DNA of 64,000 nt from DASSFG01 sp035550375 (lineage in GTDB: Bacteria > Planctomycetota > Planctomycetia > Pirellulales > JAICIG01), in assembly GCA_035550375.1 (NCBI GenBank), contig DASZPH010000085.1, positions 310,001 to 374,000 on the forward strand, in the 5' to 3' direction. Positions 6,876-15,443 of the stretch are shown one piece after another; position 1 is the stretch's first letter, and every line of letters starts with the position of its first letter. The notes beneath the pieces were generated by a model. The model saw only the letters and a program-made list of their open reading frames with translations, made no database searches and was not told the DNA's origin. The position numbers and the translations under genes were made by a program.

Positions 6876-7733
6876 ATGGGAAAGAAGGGAAAGAAGTCAC
6901 GTCGGAAGAGAAAGAACAAATCCAAGCCAAGCGAAGCCGGCGGCGAAGAGGAGACAGCCCCCCAAGATCCAGAGTCCCAACTTCCATCCACTGTCGGAGC
7001 TAAGGCCGATCAGGACACAGGCCAAGGCCAGACCGCCAGCCAACCCGCCAAGGAAAAGCGACGGTGGCAAAAACCACCTGTTAGCCAAGAGTGGCTGAAA
7101 TTTGCCGAAGTTCTGTGCGCTGGCGCGATAGTGATATTCGCCGCAATAGCCCAAAAGAACGCGCAGGACGCGGCGAAGTCCGCAGAGGCAACCGTGAGGC
7201 AGGCTAGGGCCGACTCTGAAAAAATCCAAAAACTTGTCAACGAAACGGGCGTTAAATTTCTGCGGGCATACGTGAGCGTTCAGCCGGGTGGCGTCGAGCC
7301 GTCTAAAAAGCCAGATGAACTCAAGGCTACCATAAACATCGTGAACAATGGCATGACCAGGGCGCACAAGATCGCAATGCGATCCAATGCCCTTCTTGCG
7401 CCGCTGAACTATTCCGGAGAATTCGTGACGATGCCCCATCCCACCAGGAATTGGTTGGGACCAAGCGACAACTTTCTCTTGATGGTCTCTGTCCCGGCAA
7501 GCGAGACCCAACGGAAAGCCTTGAAGGACGGCGAATTGGTTCTGTGGGTCTATGGCCGCATAGAGTACAAAGACGACTACAAGGGCGATCGGTACACCGA
7601 GTTTCGCTATTACTGGGATGGACAGAACGAGACCTTTAATTTTGCCAATAATGGCAATCAGGCCGACGAATGGCCGGAGGAATCCGACGCGAATATGGAA
7701 GCTAGTCACGATCTAGTCCTCCCCGCGAAGTAG
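6876..7733 (+). CDS. Hypothetical single-pass membrane protein with a highly basic N-terminus
   Basis: A 285-residue protein. Residues 1-17 are almost all Lys/Arg (MGKKGKKSRRKRKNKSK), followed by an acidic and Gln/Pro-rich linker. One membrane helix (FAEVLCAGAIVIFAAIAQ) lies near residues 76-93. A short coiled-coil-like stretch (NAQDAAKSAEATVRQARADS) follows, and then a beta-rich domain of about 150 residues ending near YTEFRYYWDG. The architecture, a hydrophobic helix then a coiled coil then a beta domain, is common in uncharacterised phage- or island-borne proteins. No family is recognised. The gene stands alone downstream of the tRNA-like gene, and its composition is closer to the accessory genes than to the core. 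Confidence 0.6.
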   Translation: MGKKGKKSRRKRKNKSKPSEAGGEEETAPQDPESQLPSTVGAKADQDTGQGQTASQPAKEKRRWQKPPVSQEWLKFAEVLCAGAIVIFAAIAQKNAQDAAKSAEATVRQARADSEKIQKLVNETGVKFLRAYVSVQPGGVEPSKKPDELKATINIVNNGMTRAHKIAMRSNALLAPLNYSGEFVTMPHPTRNWLGPSDNFLLMVSVPASETQRKALKDGELVLWVYGRIEYKDDYKGDRYTEFRYYWDGQNETFNFANNGNQADEWPEESDANMEASHDLVLPAK

Positions 7734-7966
7734 CAGCACCACGGCCTGAGCCCACTACCAAGCTGCTGGTGTGCTTCCATTTGGCGCGAGTGTCAGGAAA
7801 AAACCGCGTTTGGGCCAAAACCGACTGCTTAGGCAAAGAGCTCGCAGCTCAGCGCTGTATTAAGAAATCCCCACGACTCCCACGTGCCTTCAATCTGCCA
7901 TGACCGAAGGCACCGGTGTACCGATTCTGGTAAAAACGAGGAACATACAAGCGCTGTGCCGGGAGA

Positions 7967-8224
7967 TTAGGCAGGCAGGCTTTCGATCCACTTTCTTGCT
8001 CGCGCGACGACCTCGCAAATATCCGGAATTGGGTCATCGCTCTCCGATGCGAAGATGATGTCGAACTGAATCCTTTCCGCCTGGTCCTTTATGCCGTGCC
8101 CGTGGCCTTCGATCGCACTCGCGAGACCTACTAGCTGCCGCCCCACATCGAGGCAGTCGGACTTCCCAGAATCCCACTGGTCACAGACCTCGCGCATCAT
8201 TTGAATGATGGTCGCGTTTGACAT
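7967..8224 (-). CDS. Small hypothetical protein, 85 residues
   Basis: ATG at 8224 opens MSNATIIQMMREVCDQWDSG, a mostly helical acidic protein that ends RARKWIESLPA. It resembles short soluble proteins of accessory regions, but no family can be named. Its 5' end overlaps the 3' end of the VOC fragment by 28 bases in another frame. Longer in-frame extension upstream is possible (to 8470) but runs through the VOC-coding stretch and is rich in low-complexity Arg/Pro, so it is not used. Confidence 0.45.
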   Translation of the reverse strand: MSNATIIQMMREVCDQWDSGKSDCLDVGRQLVGLASAIEGHGHGIKDQAERIQFDIIFASESDDPIPDICEVVARARKWIESLPA

Positions 8225-8454
8225 GCCCACATCATAGCGTCGGCGGGGCGGCTGGTGGCGCGAAAGTTGATGTAAGCCTCGTTCCCAGCGGCTCCAAGTG
8301 GAATGTTCAGATCCACAAGCAGGCATCGGCGGAGCATTGCCCAACCCCAGTCGTCGCGCCGTTGCTCGACGCTGAATCCGAGCTTCTGGTAAAAGTCGAT
8401 GCTGGCCGGCATGCTCTTCCCCGGCAACATTGGTATGAGACGGCTCAAGTTCAT
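8197..8454 (-). pseudogene. N-terminal fragment of a VOC (glyoxalase/bleomycin-resistance) protein
   Basis: The first 42 residues (MNLSRLIPMLPGKSMPASID and then FYQKLGFSVEQRRDDWGWAM) are a clear start of a vicinal-oxygen-chelate domain: the beta strand with the PMLPGKSM turn and the conserved FY..LGF helix. VOC proteins of this type are about 115-125 residues. Here the frame ends after 85 residues and the last 35 look unlike the family (the metal-binding Glu region is missing). The simplest reading is truncation by a small deletion or frameshift, with the downstream small gene now overlapping its end. Confidence 0.5.
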
Positions 8455-8508
8455 CGGAACCCTTTAGCAATTTCGATGGTGAATCTCGATTACGGCTACG
8501 CCGCTTCG

Positions 8509-8700
8509 TCAGCGTTGGTCATGGTCTCGTAATCGCCGCAGCAGGGCTAACCGTTCGCGGAGAAGCTCCCGCAGACGGCATTCGTCGGCCTCGGGATTCT
8601 CGTGGCGCAAACCGTCGAGGATGATCCGGCAAGAACGGTCGAAAACGCTCGCTCCCGCCAATAGCTTGTCTTCTGGCGACATGGCGCGGGCCGCTCGCAC
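8509..8700 (-). CDS. Small planctomycete-type protein, start codon uncertain
   Basis: 63 residues from a GTG at 8700: helical and charged, with the core ARAMSPEDKLLAGASVF and the tail ADECRLRELLRERLALLRRL. This pattern (ARxMxPExKLxxGxxxFDxxCRIxxDG) recurs in small planctomycete proteins, often next to a nucleotidyltransferase gene (recollection). The frame continues upstream as family-like sequence (ELIDESYLSKV) to an in-frame TAG without any ATG. So the usual N-terminus seems to have lost its start, and either the GTG is used or the gene is decaying. Confidence 0.45.
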   Translation of the reverse strand: MRAARAMSPEDKLLAGASVFDRSCRIILDGLRHENPEADECRLRELLRERLALLRRLRDHDQR

Positions 8701-8748
8701 CTTCGAGAGGTAGCTCTCGTCGATTAGCTCCTAAGTGGGCCTCACCTT

Positions 8749-9447
8749 CTACCAGTGGAAGTGCAGATGCGGAATCGACTCCTGTAGCCGGCCGGCCCCC
8801 TCCTCGGTCGCCTCGCTCCCCTCAATATACAAATTCTGGAGCTGATCGAACCCCAGAAGCTGCTCCAACCCGGCATCGGTGATCGGCGCGTTCTGCAGGA
8901 TCAGCGTGGTCAGTTCAGGCAGGCGTCGCACGCTCGCCAGACCGTTGTCGCCGATCTTGCTGGCGCCGAAACGAAGCAACCGCAAATGGCTCAGGGAAGT
9001 CAGCTTCTTCAGCCCCGCTGAAGTCACATCGGCGCCGGCGAAATTGAGCGTTTCCAGCTCCCGCATGCCCAGCAGGTTTTCCAGCCCGTCGTCCGTCACG
9101 CTCGTTTCGCCCAGGACAAGCGTTCGCAACTCGGTTAATCCGGCCAGGCGATGCAAGCCGGTGTCGCTGATCCGGGCCTGCTTGAGCACGAGCCGATGCA
9201 AACCGGTCAAGCCGGTAAGTTGCTCAAGATCGGCATCCGAAACCGGCTGCGATTCCAGTTCGATCGCGTCCGACTTGCCCTCGCGCACCTGGCGAACCTG
9301 TTCGGCGAGCGAATCGTCGGATCGCGGCGATTCAATCGCCGGTGCGGCATTTCTCGCCCGCGGCGCGGGCGGCTCGCAGCCCGTCGCGGCCGCGAGCCAG
9401 ACCACCAACAGGGAGAAGTGAACGAGCTGCGAACGCGGCAAAGTCAA
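8749..9447 (-). CDS. Leucine-rich-repeat lipoprotein
   Basis: A 232-residue protein with a lipoprotein signal: hydrophobic segment and lipobox LAAATGC, so Cys24 is the likely lipidated residue. Residues 70-225 hold about six repeats of 24 residues of the form LxxLTxLxxLVLxxxxIxDxGLxxL, the LRR subtype abundant in planctomycetes. Predicted to be anchored to a membrane facing the periplasm and to act in protein-protein contacts. No catalytic domain. It stands alone; the next gene on the same strand starts far upstream. The family role is unknown, the domain call is clear. Confidence 0.85.
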   Translation of the reverse strand: MTLPRSQLVHFSLLVVWLAAATGCEPPAPRARNAAPAIESPRSDDSLAEQVRQVREGKSDAIELESQPVSDADLEQLTGLTGLHRLVLKQARISDTGLHRLAGLTELRTLVLGETSVTDDGLENLLGMRELETLNFAGADVTSAGLKKLTSLSHLRLLRFGASKIGDNGLASVRRLPELTTLILQNAPITDAGLEQLLGFDQLQNLYIEGSEATEEGAGRLQESIPHLHFHW

Positions 9448-9467
9448 TGAACCGTGGATGGCACAAG

Positions 9468-9556
9468 GAGAAAGTCAAAATACAAAATGCAAAAGTCAAC
9501 CGGAAATCGGCGCGCATCGCAACTTGCCCCTTCCCGATTCTGCATTTTGACTCTCT
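9468..9556. repeat. Short A/T-rich inverted and direct repeats between two genes
   Basis: AAGTCAAAATACAAAATGCAAAAGTCAA near 9472-9499 contains two copies of AAGTCAA. The reverse motif TGCATTTTGACT occurs at 9541-9552. The intervening part is unremarkable. Similar kkGTCAAAATGCA elements are common in gaps of planctomycete genomes (recollection). No gene is seen in 9448-9606. Confidence 0.35.
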
Positions 9557-9606
9557 TCGGCTGTGACTCCGTGGTTACCTCCTCAACATAGTTCTGTTTT
9601 GGGATG

Positions 9607-10656
9607 TCACTTTCCAGAATTCCCAAAATCCCCCTCCATCTGGCGCCAGACGCAGTGGATATGGTTGGCCGGGTTGCCCGCCCCGTCGGGCTGAACGTTG
9701 ACGAACTCGATGAGGAACGTCTTCCCCTGCGCGCGGTAATAGTGGCCGATGCCCGGCTTGTCGGCCCCCGCCCAGGCAAAGTAGACGTTCTTGATGCCGG
9801 CGTCGCGCACTTCGGCCAAACGCTTCTGGCCGACCTCGAGTGCCATGTTGTCGGTGTACGCCTCCAGCAGCGACCAAAGGATCTTTTGTTGCTCGTCGCT
9901 AAGCTCACCGGCCGGCAGGCCCTCGGGCTCGCCTTGTGGCGGCTGCGCCCCAACGGGGCCGCGGATGTCGCTCGGCGCCTTGTCGGCGATCATGGCCTTG
10001 GCCCGCTGTTCGGCCGAGAGCGACTTCAACAGTTCAAAGGCCCGATCTTCCTCGGCCCGCAACACGCGCGTGCCCCGTGCGGGTCCCACGCCGACGTCGC
10101 TGCGCACGTCGGCCGGGTTAGCCCCAAAAAAAGCCGGTGTGACGGAGACGAGCTTGCCGCCATCGACCACAAAATTCAGCGAGAGGTGGTGCCCCTCGAC
10201 GCTCAGGCCCCAGCGGTCCGACTCGCTCGGCTGGCCGAAGACGGTGAAATAGTAACGCTCCGGATCGCGCAGCGGAGCACCCTTTTTCTCCTTCTCCAGC
10301 TCATGCAAAATGGCCTCCAGGCTCATGATCGTCTTGGCCTTGTCGTAGCCGAGTTGGCTGACGGCGCTGGCCAACAGCGCGTGGGCCAGCTTCCGCTGCT
10401 GCGCGTCCATATGTTTGATCTGCAGCCCCTTGCGTTTGTCCTTGGGGATGAAATGCCAGTCGGTGCGGGCCACGTCGTCGAATTTCATGCTCGCCTCGGC
10501 CCGTTGTTCGGCCGACAGGCCCGCCAGAAAATCGCGGGCTGCGTGCGTCATATCGGCGCCGGCCGGGCGGAAGTTGACGGCCGCCAGCGTGCCGCCGCAA
10601 CAGACCAGGAGGGCGGCCAGAACGGCCAGGGATCTTTTCTTGGGGGGGCTTTGCAT
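9607..10656 (-). CDS. DUF3500 domain protein, secreted
   Basis: 349 residues from ATG 10656; much longer in-frame extension exists but the signal peptide (MQSPPKKRSLAVLAALLVCC) fixes the start. The mature part begins with the DUF3500 opening MTHAARDFLAGLSAEQRAEA and contains HFIPKDKRKGL, the GHHLSLNF strand, FFGANPADVR and the C-terminal HYYRAQGKTFLIEFVN and NHIHCVWR motifs, all typical of the family. Conserved His and Glu residues suggest a metal-dependent enzyme, but the activity is unknown. It lies downstream of the amine oxidase on the same strand with a gap of about 170 bases. Confidence 0.85.
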   Translation of the reverse strand: MQSPPKKRSLAVLAALLVCCGGTLAAVNFRPAGADMTHAARDFLAGLSAEQRAEASMKFDDVARTDWHFIPKDKRKGLQIKHMDAQQRKLAHALLASAVSQLGYDKAKTIMSLEAILHELEKEKKGAPLRDPERYYFTVFGQPSESDRWGLSVEGHHLSLNFVVDGGKLVSVTPAFFGANPADVRSDVGVGPARGTRVLRAEEDRAFELLKSLSAEQRAKAMIADKAPSDIRGPVGAQPPQGEPEGLPAGELSDEQQKILWSLLEAYTDNMALEVGQKRLAEVRDAGIKNVYFAWAGADKPGIGHYYRAQGKTFLIEFVNVQPDGAGNPANHIHCVWRQMEGDFGNSGK

Positions 10657-10829
10657 GGGCGGTGCTCCAAGTTGAGGCGAGGATTCGCTTGAGGCGGGTA
10701 GGTTTCCCGCTACGATAACTCGCCGGGCCGCCAGCAGCCAGGGGCCCGCGGCGGGTGAACGCCGACCGATACCGAGCCCGCGAGCGGCTCCCTCTCGTAT
10801 ATTTTGCCCAGGTTTGGTTGGAATCCGTC

Positions 10830-12911
10830 CTACACGGGCGGCGGCACGTCCAGCGCCGGGTTCTGGTCGAAGAAGCCGTCGGGCTTGAGGGAAAAGCCGA
10901 TCGAAGCCACCGGCATGACAGGCCAGTCTTCGGGACGCGGCACGTGCGTGTGCCCGAAGACGTACCAGACGACGAGCGGCGTGTTCTTGATCGGCCGATC
11001 CGCCGCCGTCCAGTACGGAAGACCGTCGCCGGTCGGGTGCTGATTCGGGTAATCGCCCGCCGCGAACCGCTGGTTCGGGTCGTAGGGCGTCACCCAGAGC
11101 TGGTGGGCGACGAAGCCGGCACGCTTCATCACCGCGGCGTCGGGCAAAATCAGGGGCGGACAGTTTTCTCCCGGCACGAGCCGGTAACCGGTGGGCCGTC
11201 CCAGGCGGTTGCGGCGGCCCTCGTTCACGATCCGCCAGAAACGGGCGGCCGCGCCCTTTACCGATCGTCTGGCGTCGAGTTCGCCGGCCAGCGGCGTGGT
11301 TTCGACGCGGAACGCGTTGTGATGCGGGTTCTCCGGGCCGGCCGGCACCGAGACCGTGTCGACCTCCTCGATCGAGTTGCCTTCGCCGTCGACCGCGACG
11401 TCGAGACGGGCGGCAAAAATGTGCTGGTGCAGCGGCGCGTTCAATTGCGGCGCGATTTCGCTGCCGAACGGCGACCGCTCGCCCGGCTTGAGGGCCGTCG
11501 TGTTCACGATGCCGGTCAGCTTCACCTCGCACGCGATCGTGCCATCCTGCCCGAAGCTCCAGAAGAAACCGTAGTCGTAGTTGCCGATGGTGGAGATGAA
11601 CGAGACGACCAGTCGCCGGCCGCGTCGCGCCTCGCTCTGCCCGGTCCGCCAGTCGCTGTGCTTCCAGAGCAGGCCCGTGTCTTCCTCGTGGAGACAGACG
11701 GCGTTCTTGATCGTGACGGCGCGACCGGCGCCGTTGCACACGTGGGCGTCGAAATAGTGGATCTTTCCCAGGCAATCGCAGCCGAGGACGAGCGAGTTGG
11801 CCAACATGCCGACGCCGAATTCACCGATATCGAAGGCGTTCTTGCGATAGCCGCACTCGCCGGGATCGCCGTAGGGAACGACCATCTCGCCGATGCTCGC
11901 CCGGTAGAGCACGGGCCGTTCTTGCCCCCGGTCTGCGTAACGCACGGTGTGCAACACGAGCCCCTCACGCGGCGTAAAACCAACCCGAAATCTCCATTTC
12001 TGCCACTGCACTTCCTGGCCGGTGACGGTGAAGCTCGTTCCTTCGGGCTGAGAAACAAAAAGCGGCTTGAGATCGTTTCGCGGTGTCGGCAAAAAGTCCC
12101 CCGCCCAGTTGCCGCTGGTCGGCGGCAGCGGCACAACTCCGTAGTCTTCGATCCGCAGCACTTCCATCTTGTGCAAATCGACAACGGCCACGATGCCTTC
12201 CAGGGGCCGCGCGTAACCGTTGTCCCCCGCTTCGCTGCGCACCCAACAGAGGGCCCTCGCCAGACGTTTGCCGCGGTCCTCGGCCGGTTCGGTGCCGTAC
12301 ATGCCGGCCGACCAGGCGTCGACCATCACCAACTCGACGTCGTTCAGGCCCCTTCTGGCCAGCGCGGCACGAAATTCCGGCGAGCGCTTGACGGCCGCTT
12401 CGCATTGGTCGCATTCGTCGGAGATAACCATGGGCTGCAATCCGGCGGCGAGAGCCTCGTACTTCGTCACCTCTTCGGTCGAGAGGTCGACGATGGCTTC
12501 GAACGCCTGGCCGGCCGACGGATCCATCACGACGATTGCCGCGGTCCGAGCGGGGGAATCTGCCAGTTGCCAGGCGAGGGGCCGGTTCGGCTCGGCCAGC
12601 GCCACGCTGACGAACCGCCACGAATTGCCGATGGGCTTTTGTTTTCGCAGAACGGCCACGGCCTGTTCGATCTCGTCGGTCGTAAGCGGATCGAGGGGAT
12701 GCGGCGCCGGCCGCGTTTTGCTCCCCGCGCTGGATTGCGTCGCGCCGGATCGCTCGGCCGCGTGGGCTGCTCCCGTGACCAGCCATCGTCCCGCCGCCAG
12801 CACTCCCGTTGTCGCCGCCGAGGCACCCAGGAACGCCCGTCGAGAAGTCGTGGAGCCGCCCGAATGTAGATCGTCTGCGTGTGCCATGTACGGTGCTCGT
12901 GAAAACCCCAC
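10830..12911 (-). CDS. Copper-containing primary amine oxidase, Tat-exported
   Basis: A 693-residue enzyme of the copper amine oxidase family: oxidative deamination of primary amines to aldehydes with H2O2 and ammonia. The N-terminus has a twin-arginine signal (SRRAFLGAS near residues 23-31), fitting export of a folded cofactor enzyme. The topaquinone precursor is Y445 in TIGNYDYGFF; the catalytic base is D361 in FDIGEFGVG; copper ligands are H495 and H497 (LHQHIFAARLD), and a third His in THVPRPEDWPVMP near residue 660. The VYRASIGEMVVPYGDP-like strand is also present. ATG 12887 would give a shorter N-terminus with the Tat motif intact. All key residues are present, so an active enzyme is likely; the substrate is unknown. 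Confidence 0.9.
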   Translation of the reverse strand: MGFSRAPYMAHADDLHSGGSTTSRRAFLGASAATTGVLAAGRWLVTGAAHAAERSGATQSSAGSKTRPAPHPLDPLTTDEIEQAVAVLRKQKPIGNSWRFVSVALAEPNRPLAWQLADSPARTAAIVVMDPSAGQAFEAIVDLSTEEVTKYEALAAGLQPMVISDECDQCEAAVKRSPEFRAALARRGLNDVELVMVDAWSAGMYGTEPAEDRGKRLARALCWVRSEAGDNGYARPLEGIVAVVDLHKMEVLRIEDYGVVPLPPTSGNWAGDFLPTPRNDLKPLFVSQPEGTSFTVTGQEVQWQKWRFRVGFTPREGLVLHTVRYADRGQERPVLYRASIGEMVVPYGDPGECGYRKNAFDIGEFGVGMLANSLVLGCDCLGKIHYFDAHVCNGAGRAVTIKNAVCLHEEDTGLLWKHSDWRTGQSEARRGRRLVVSFISTIGNYDYGFFWSFGQDGTIACEVKLTGIVNTTALKPGERSPFGSEIAPQLNAPLHQHIFAARLDVAVDGEGNSIEEVDTVSVPAGPENPHHNAFRVETTPLAGELDARRSVKGAAARFWRIVNEGRRNRLGRPTGYRLVPGENCPPLILPDAAVMKRAGFVAHQLWVTPYDPNQRFAAGDYPNQHPTGDGLPYWTAADRPIKNTPLVVWYVFGHTHVPRPEDWPVMPVASIGFSLKPDGFFDQNPALDVPPPV

Positions 12912-13066
12912 TAAGTATAGCGTCGCGTGCGGTTTCGCTCACCCGCAAAGATCTAACAACCGGTTAATTGCAATTGCCGAGGCAAAGGCTGACAATAATC
13001 TTGGTCTGCCGCTCCACGACGGGTGGTAGACTTGCTAAACGACTGACCCCGCACGAGGAACGTGCC

Positions 13067-14314
13067 ATGTCTGTGTACCTGCGTTGGCTCGTCATCTCGA
13101 CCTTGTTTCTGACGTCCGACCAGCTCGCGTTCGCGCGCGGTTTTGGAGGCGGCCACGCAGGCGGCTTTCATGGGGGCGGCTTTGCGGGGGGCGCTCACCT
13201 TGGTGGAATGGGCGGTGCTCATTTCGGCGGAATGGGCGGCGTGCACCCTGGCGGTTTTGGAGGAGGCTTTCGGGAAGGGGGCGGCCTCCCGGGCGGCCAG
13301 ATTGGCGGAATGAACCGCGGCATGGGCGGCATCGACCGCGGCGGTTTTGATCGTGGGGAGCTTGGCGGCTTTAGCGGCGGAGCGATGAGCGGCTATCGCG
13401 GCCTCGACGGGGCACGCCCCGGAGAAGTCGGCGGGTTCGGGGCCGGCGGCTATCGGGTAGGCGGCTTCGATCATTCGATGGGCGCTTACGGCGCCGCGTC
13501 GCGCGGCGATTTGAATCGCTTCCTCGGACTGCCGACCGACGCGGGCATGAACGCGGCGGCGGGCGTGGCGGGACGCGGCTTCATGGCCGAAGGCCCGCGA
13601 GGCGGTGCGGTCGCCGCCGGAAGCATTGCTGCCGGGCGCGGTTTTCGCGCGGTCTCGCCCGCCTCCTACCACGCTCAGGGCTGGGCAGTACGCCGCGGCT
13701 TTGGCGGCTACGGCTGGTACGGTCGCGACTGGTATCGACGCTATCCCGGCGCCTGGTGGCCCGCAGGCTGGTACGCAGGCGCGGCTGGGGCCTGGGCCTG
13801 GTGTACCTGGGCCTCGCTCGGCGGTTGGTTTGGCTACTCCGGCGTCTCCCCCATGTACTACAACTACGGCAGCAACTTCGTCTACGACGGGGACGACGTC
13901 TACTACAACGGCCAACCGATCGGCACCGCGGCCGACTACTACGACCAGGCCAACACGCTGGCGGCGGGCGCGGCGGCGCCCGATCCCGACGCCACCGACT
14001 GGCTCCCTCTCGGGGTCTTCAGCCTGGTGGAGAGCGATCAAACTCAGCCCTCGCTGGTTTTTCAACTGGCGGTAAACAAGGCCGGAACGGTCCGCGGCAA
14101 CTGCTCCAAGCCCGACGAAGAATTCGTCGGCGCCGTGCAGGGGGCGGTCGACAAGGAAAAGCAGCGCGTCGCGTGGACCGTCGGCGACGACAAGCAAACG
14201 ATTTACGAGACCGGTCTCTACAACCTCACCAAGGACGAAGCGCCGGCCCTCGTTCACCGCGGGGCCGACAACACCGAACAATGGCTGCTCGTGCGCATGA
14301 AGCAGCCCGAATGA
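13067..14314 (+). CDS. Gly-rich secreted protein with conserved C-terminal domain (copy 1)
   Basis: 415 residues from ATG 13067, with GAGGA 8 bases upstream. The signal peptide is MSVYLRWLVISTLFLTSD, cleaved near LAFA-RG. Residues 24-160 are Gly-rich repeats (GGxHxGGF, GGMGGxHFGG). The middle is aromatic (GGYGWYGRDWYRRYPGAWWP and MYYNYGSNFVYDGDDVYYNG). The last 100 residues form a compact domain (WLPLGVFSLVE to EQWLLVRMKQ). Proteins of this kind in planctomycetes are often mislabelled protocadherin; the function is unknown, presumably cell surface or wall. A paralogue lies at 15444, with a SnoaL-like gene between them. Confidence 0.75.
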   Translation: MSVYLRWLVISTLFLTSDQLAFARGFGGGHAGGFHGGGFAGGAHLGGMGGAHFGGMGGVHPGGFGGGFREGGGLPGGQIGGMNRGMGGIDRGGFDRGELGGFSGGAMSGYRGLDGARPGEVGGFGAGGYRVGGFDHSMGAYGAASRGDLNRFLGLPTDAGMNAAAGVAGRGFMAEGPRGGAVAAGSIAAGRGFRAVSPASYHAQGWAVRRGFGGYGWYGRDWYRRYPGAWWPAGWYAGAAGAWAWCTWASLGGWFGYSGVSPMYYNYGSNFVYDGDDVYYNGQPIGTAADYYDQANTLAAGAAAPDPDATDWLPLGVFSLVESDQTQPSLVFQLAVNKAGTVRGNCSKPDEEFVGAVQGAVDKEKQRVAWTVGDDKQTIYETGLYNLTKDEAPALVHRGADNTEQWLLVRMKQPE

Positions 14315-14378
14315 GAGGCCAGTTGGCCGAGCAGAAAGCCGTCAAACGAGCGGGCACCGAGGAAACGAAGAAATCACC

Positions 14379-15323
14379 ATGAAGTACGCACTCTCCTCTT
14401 GTGGATTGATCATCGCGATGATGGTTGTCGCCGCGCCGGCCCAGGAAAAGAAGCCGGCAGCGCCGCGTCGCGAACAGGCCAAGCCGGCGAAGGCCGACGC
14501 GTCGGCAGACGAGCAGGCGATCCGGGCCACAGCCGACGTGTTCGTCAAGGCCTTCAATTCGGGTGATGCGCAAGCCTTGGGTGCCCTGTGGACCGCCGAC
14601 GCCGATTACACGGACGAGAACGGCCAGGTCTATCACGGCCGCGCCGCCATCGAAAAGGAGTATACCTCCCTCTTCAAAGCGCACTCCGACATGACGCTGA
14701 AGATCGACGTTCAGTCGGTCCGCGTTCTCAATCCGACGACCGCCCTCGAGGACGGCCGCACGGCGATCGTCGCGCAAGGCCAGACGATCTCGCAAGCGCG
14801 CTACACTGCGGTGCACGTGAAGGAAAACGGCAAATGGCTGCTTTCCGCGGTACGTGATATGCCCGATGCCGGTTCAGCCGACGCGACCTTTCTGGCCCTC
14901 GACTTCTTCGTGGGCGAGTGGGTCGCCCACGGTGATACCGTGTCGGTTAAGACGAGCTGCAAATGGGCCGTCGGCAAGAAATTTCTTCTCCGTACCTTCG
15001 TCGTGAGCGGGCACGACAAGGACACGCCCGAACGATCCGGTTTGCAGGTCATCGGCTTCGATCCGGCCAGCCGGCAGATCCGTTCGTGGACGTTCGACTC
15101 CAGCGGCGGGCATGGCCAGGGTCTCTGGACGCCAGTGGACGGGGGCTGGGCCATCGAATCGCAGGGAGTGCTCGCCGACGGAACTCCTACGGCTTCCACG
15201 GATCTGGTCGAGCGCGTGAATGACAACATTTTAGGTTGGCAGTCGGTCAATCGCATGGCGGGCGGCCAGCAGCTTCCGAATACCGAACAGGTGGTCTTGG
15301 AGCGAGTCGAGCCGCGCTCCTAG
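14379..15323 (+). CDS. Secreted SnoaL/SgcJ-like protein with DUF1579-like second half
   Basis: A 314-residue protein. Signal peptide MKYALSSCGLIIAMMVVAAP followed by a basic Pro/Ala linker. Residues 45-165 form an NTF2/SnoaL fold (AIRATADVFVKAFNSGDAQA; LWTADADYTDENGQVYHGRA; WLLSAVRD), the SgcJ/EcaC-type domain. The second half (FFVGEWVAHGDTVSVKTSCK through GGWAIESQGVLADG) resembles DUF1579-type lipocalin-like domains. This two-domain layout is frequent in planctomycetes and has no known activity. The gene is 64 bases after the Gly-rich protein and may share its transcript. Confidence 0.75.
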   Translation: MKYALSSCGLIIAMMVVAAPAQEKKPAAPRREQAKPAKADASADEQAIRATADVFVKAFNSGDAQALGALWTADADYTDENGQVYHGRAAIEKEYTSLFKAHSDMTLKIDVQSVRVLNPTTALEDGRTAIVAQGQTISQARYTAVHVKENGKWLLSAVRDMPDAGSADATFLALDFFVGEWVAHGDTVSVKTSCKWAVGKKFLLRTFVVSGHDKDTPERSGLQVIGFDPASRQIRSWTFDSSGGHGQGLWTPVDGGWAIESQGVLADGTPTASTDLVERVNDNILGWQSVNRMAGGQQLPNTEQVVLERVEPRS

Positions 15324-15443
15324 GCCGAGCTATTTGTCGACAGACTCGTGAGAAGTCTGGTCGTCGTGCCCTTGGCGGCCATGTCTCGCCCGTTTCTGCT
15401 ACGCAGTTATCCGATTCGAACTTGAATCTGAGAGAGAATTCCC

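Noticed and set aside
6897..7709. Minus-strand frame opposite the basic membrane protein
   Set aside because: The plus-strand frame has a sensible start, helix and coiled coil; the minus one is an antisense shadow.
8225..8470. N-terminal extension of the 85-residue gene
   Set aside because: It overlaps the VOC-coding stretch and is low-complexity Arg/Pro sequence.
10657..11775. N-terminal extension of the DUF3500 protein
   Set aside because: The extension lies over the amine oxidase gene in another frame; the signal peptide at 10656 gives the real start.
10755..12869. Long plus-strand frame across the amine oxidase
   Set aside because: Antisense shadow with no domain; the minus strand carries all catalytic residues.
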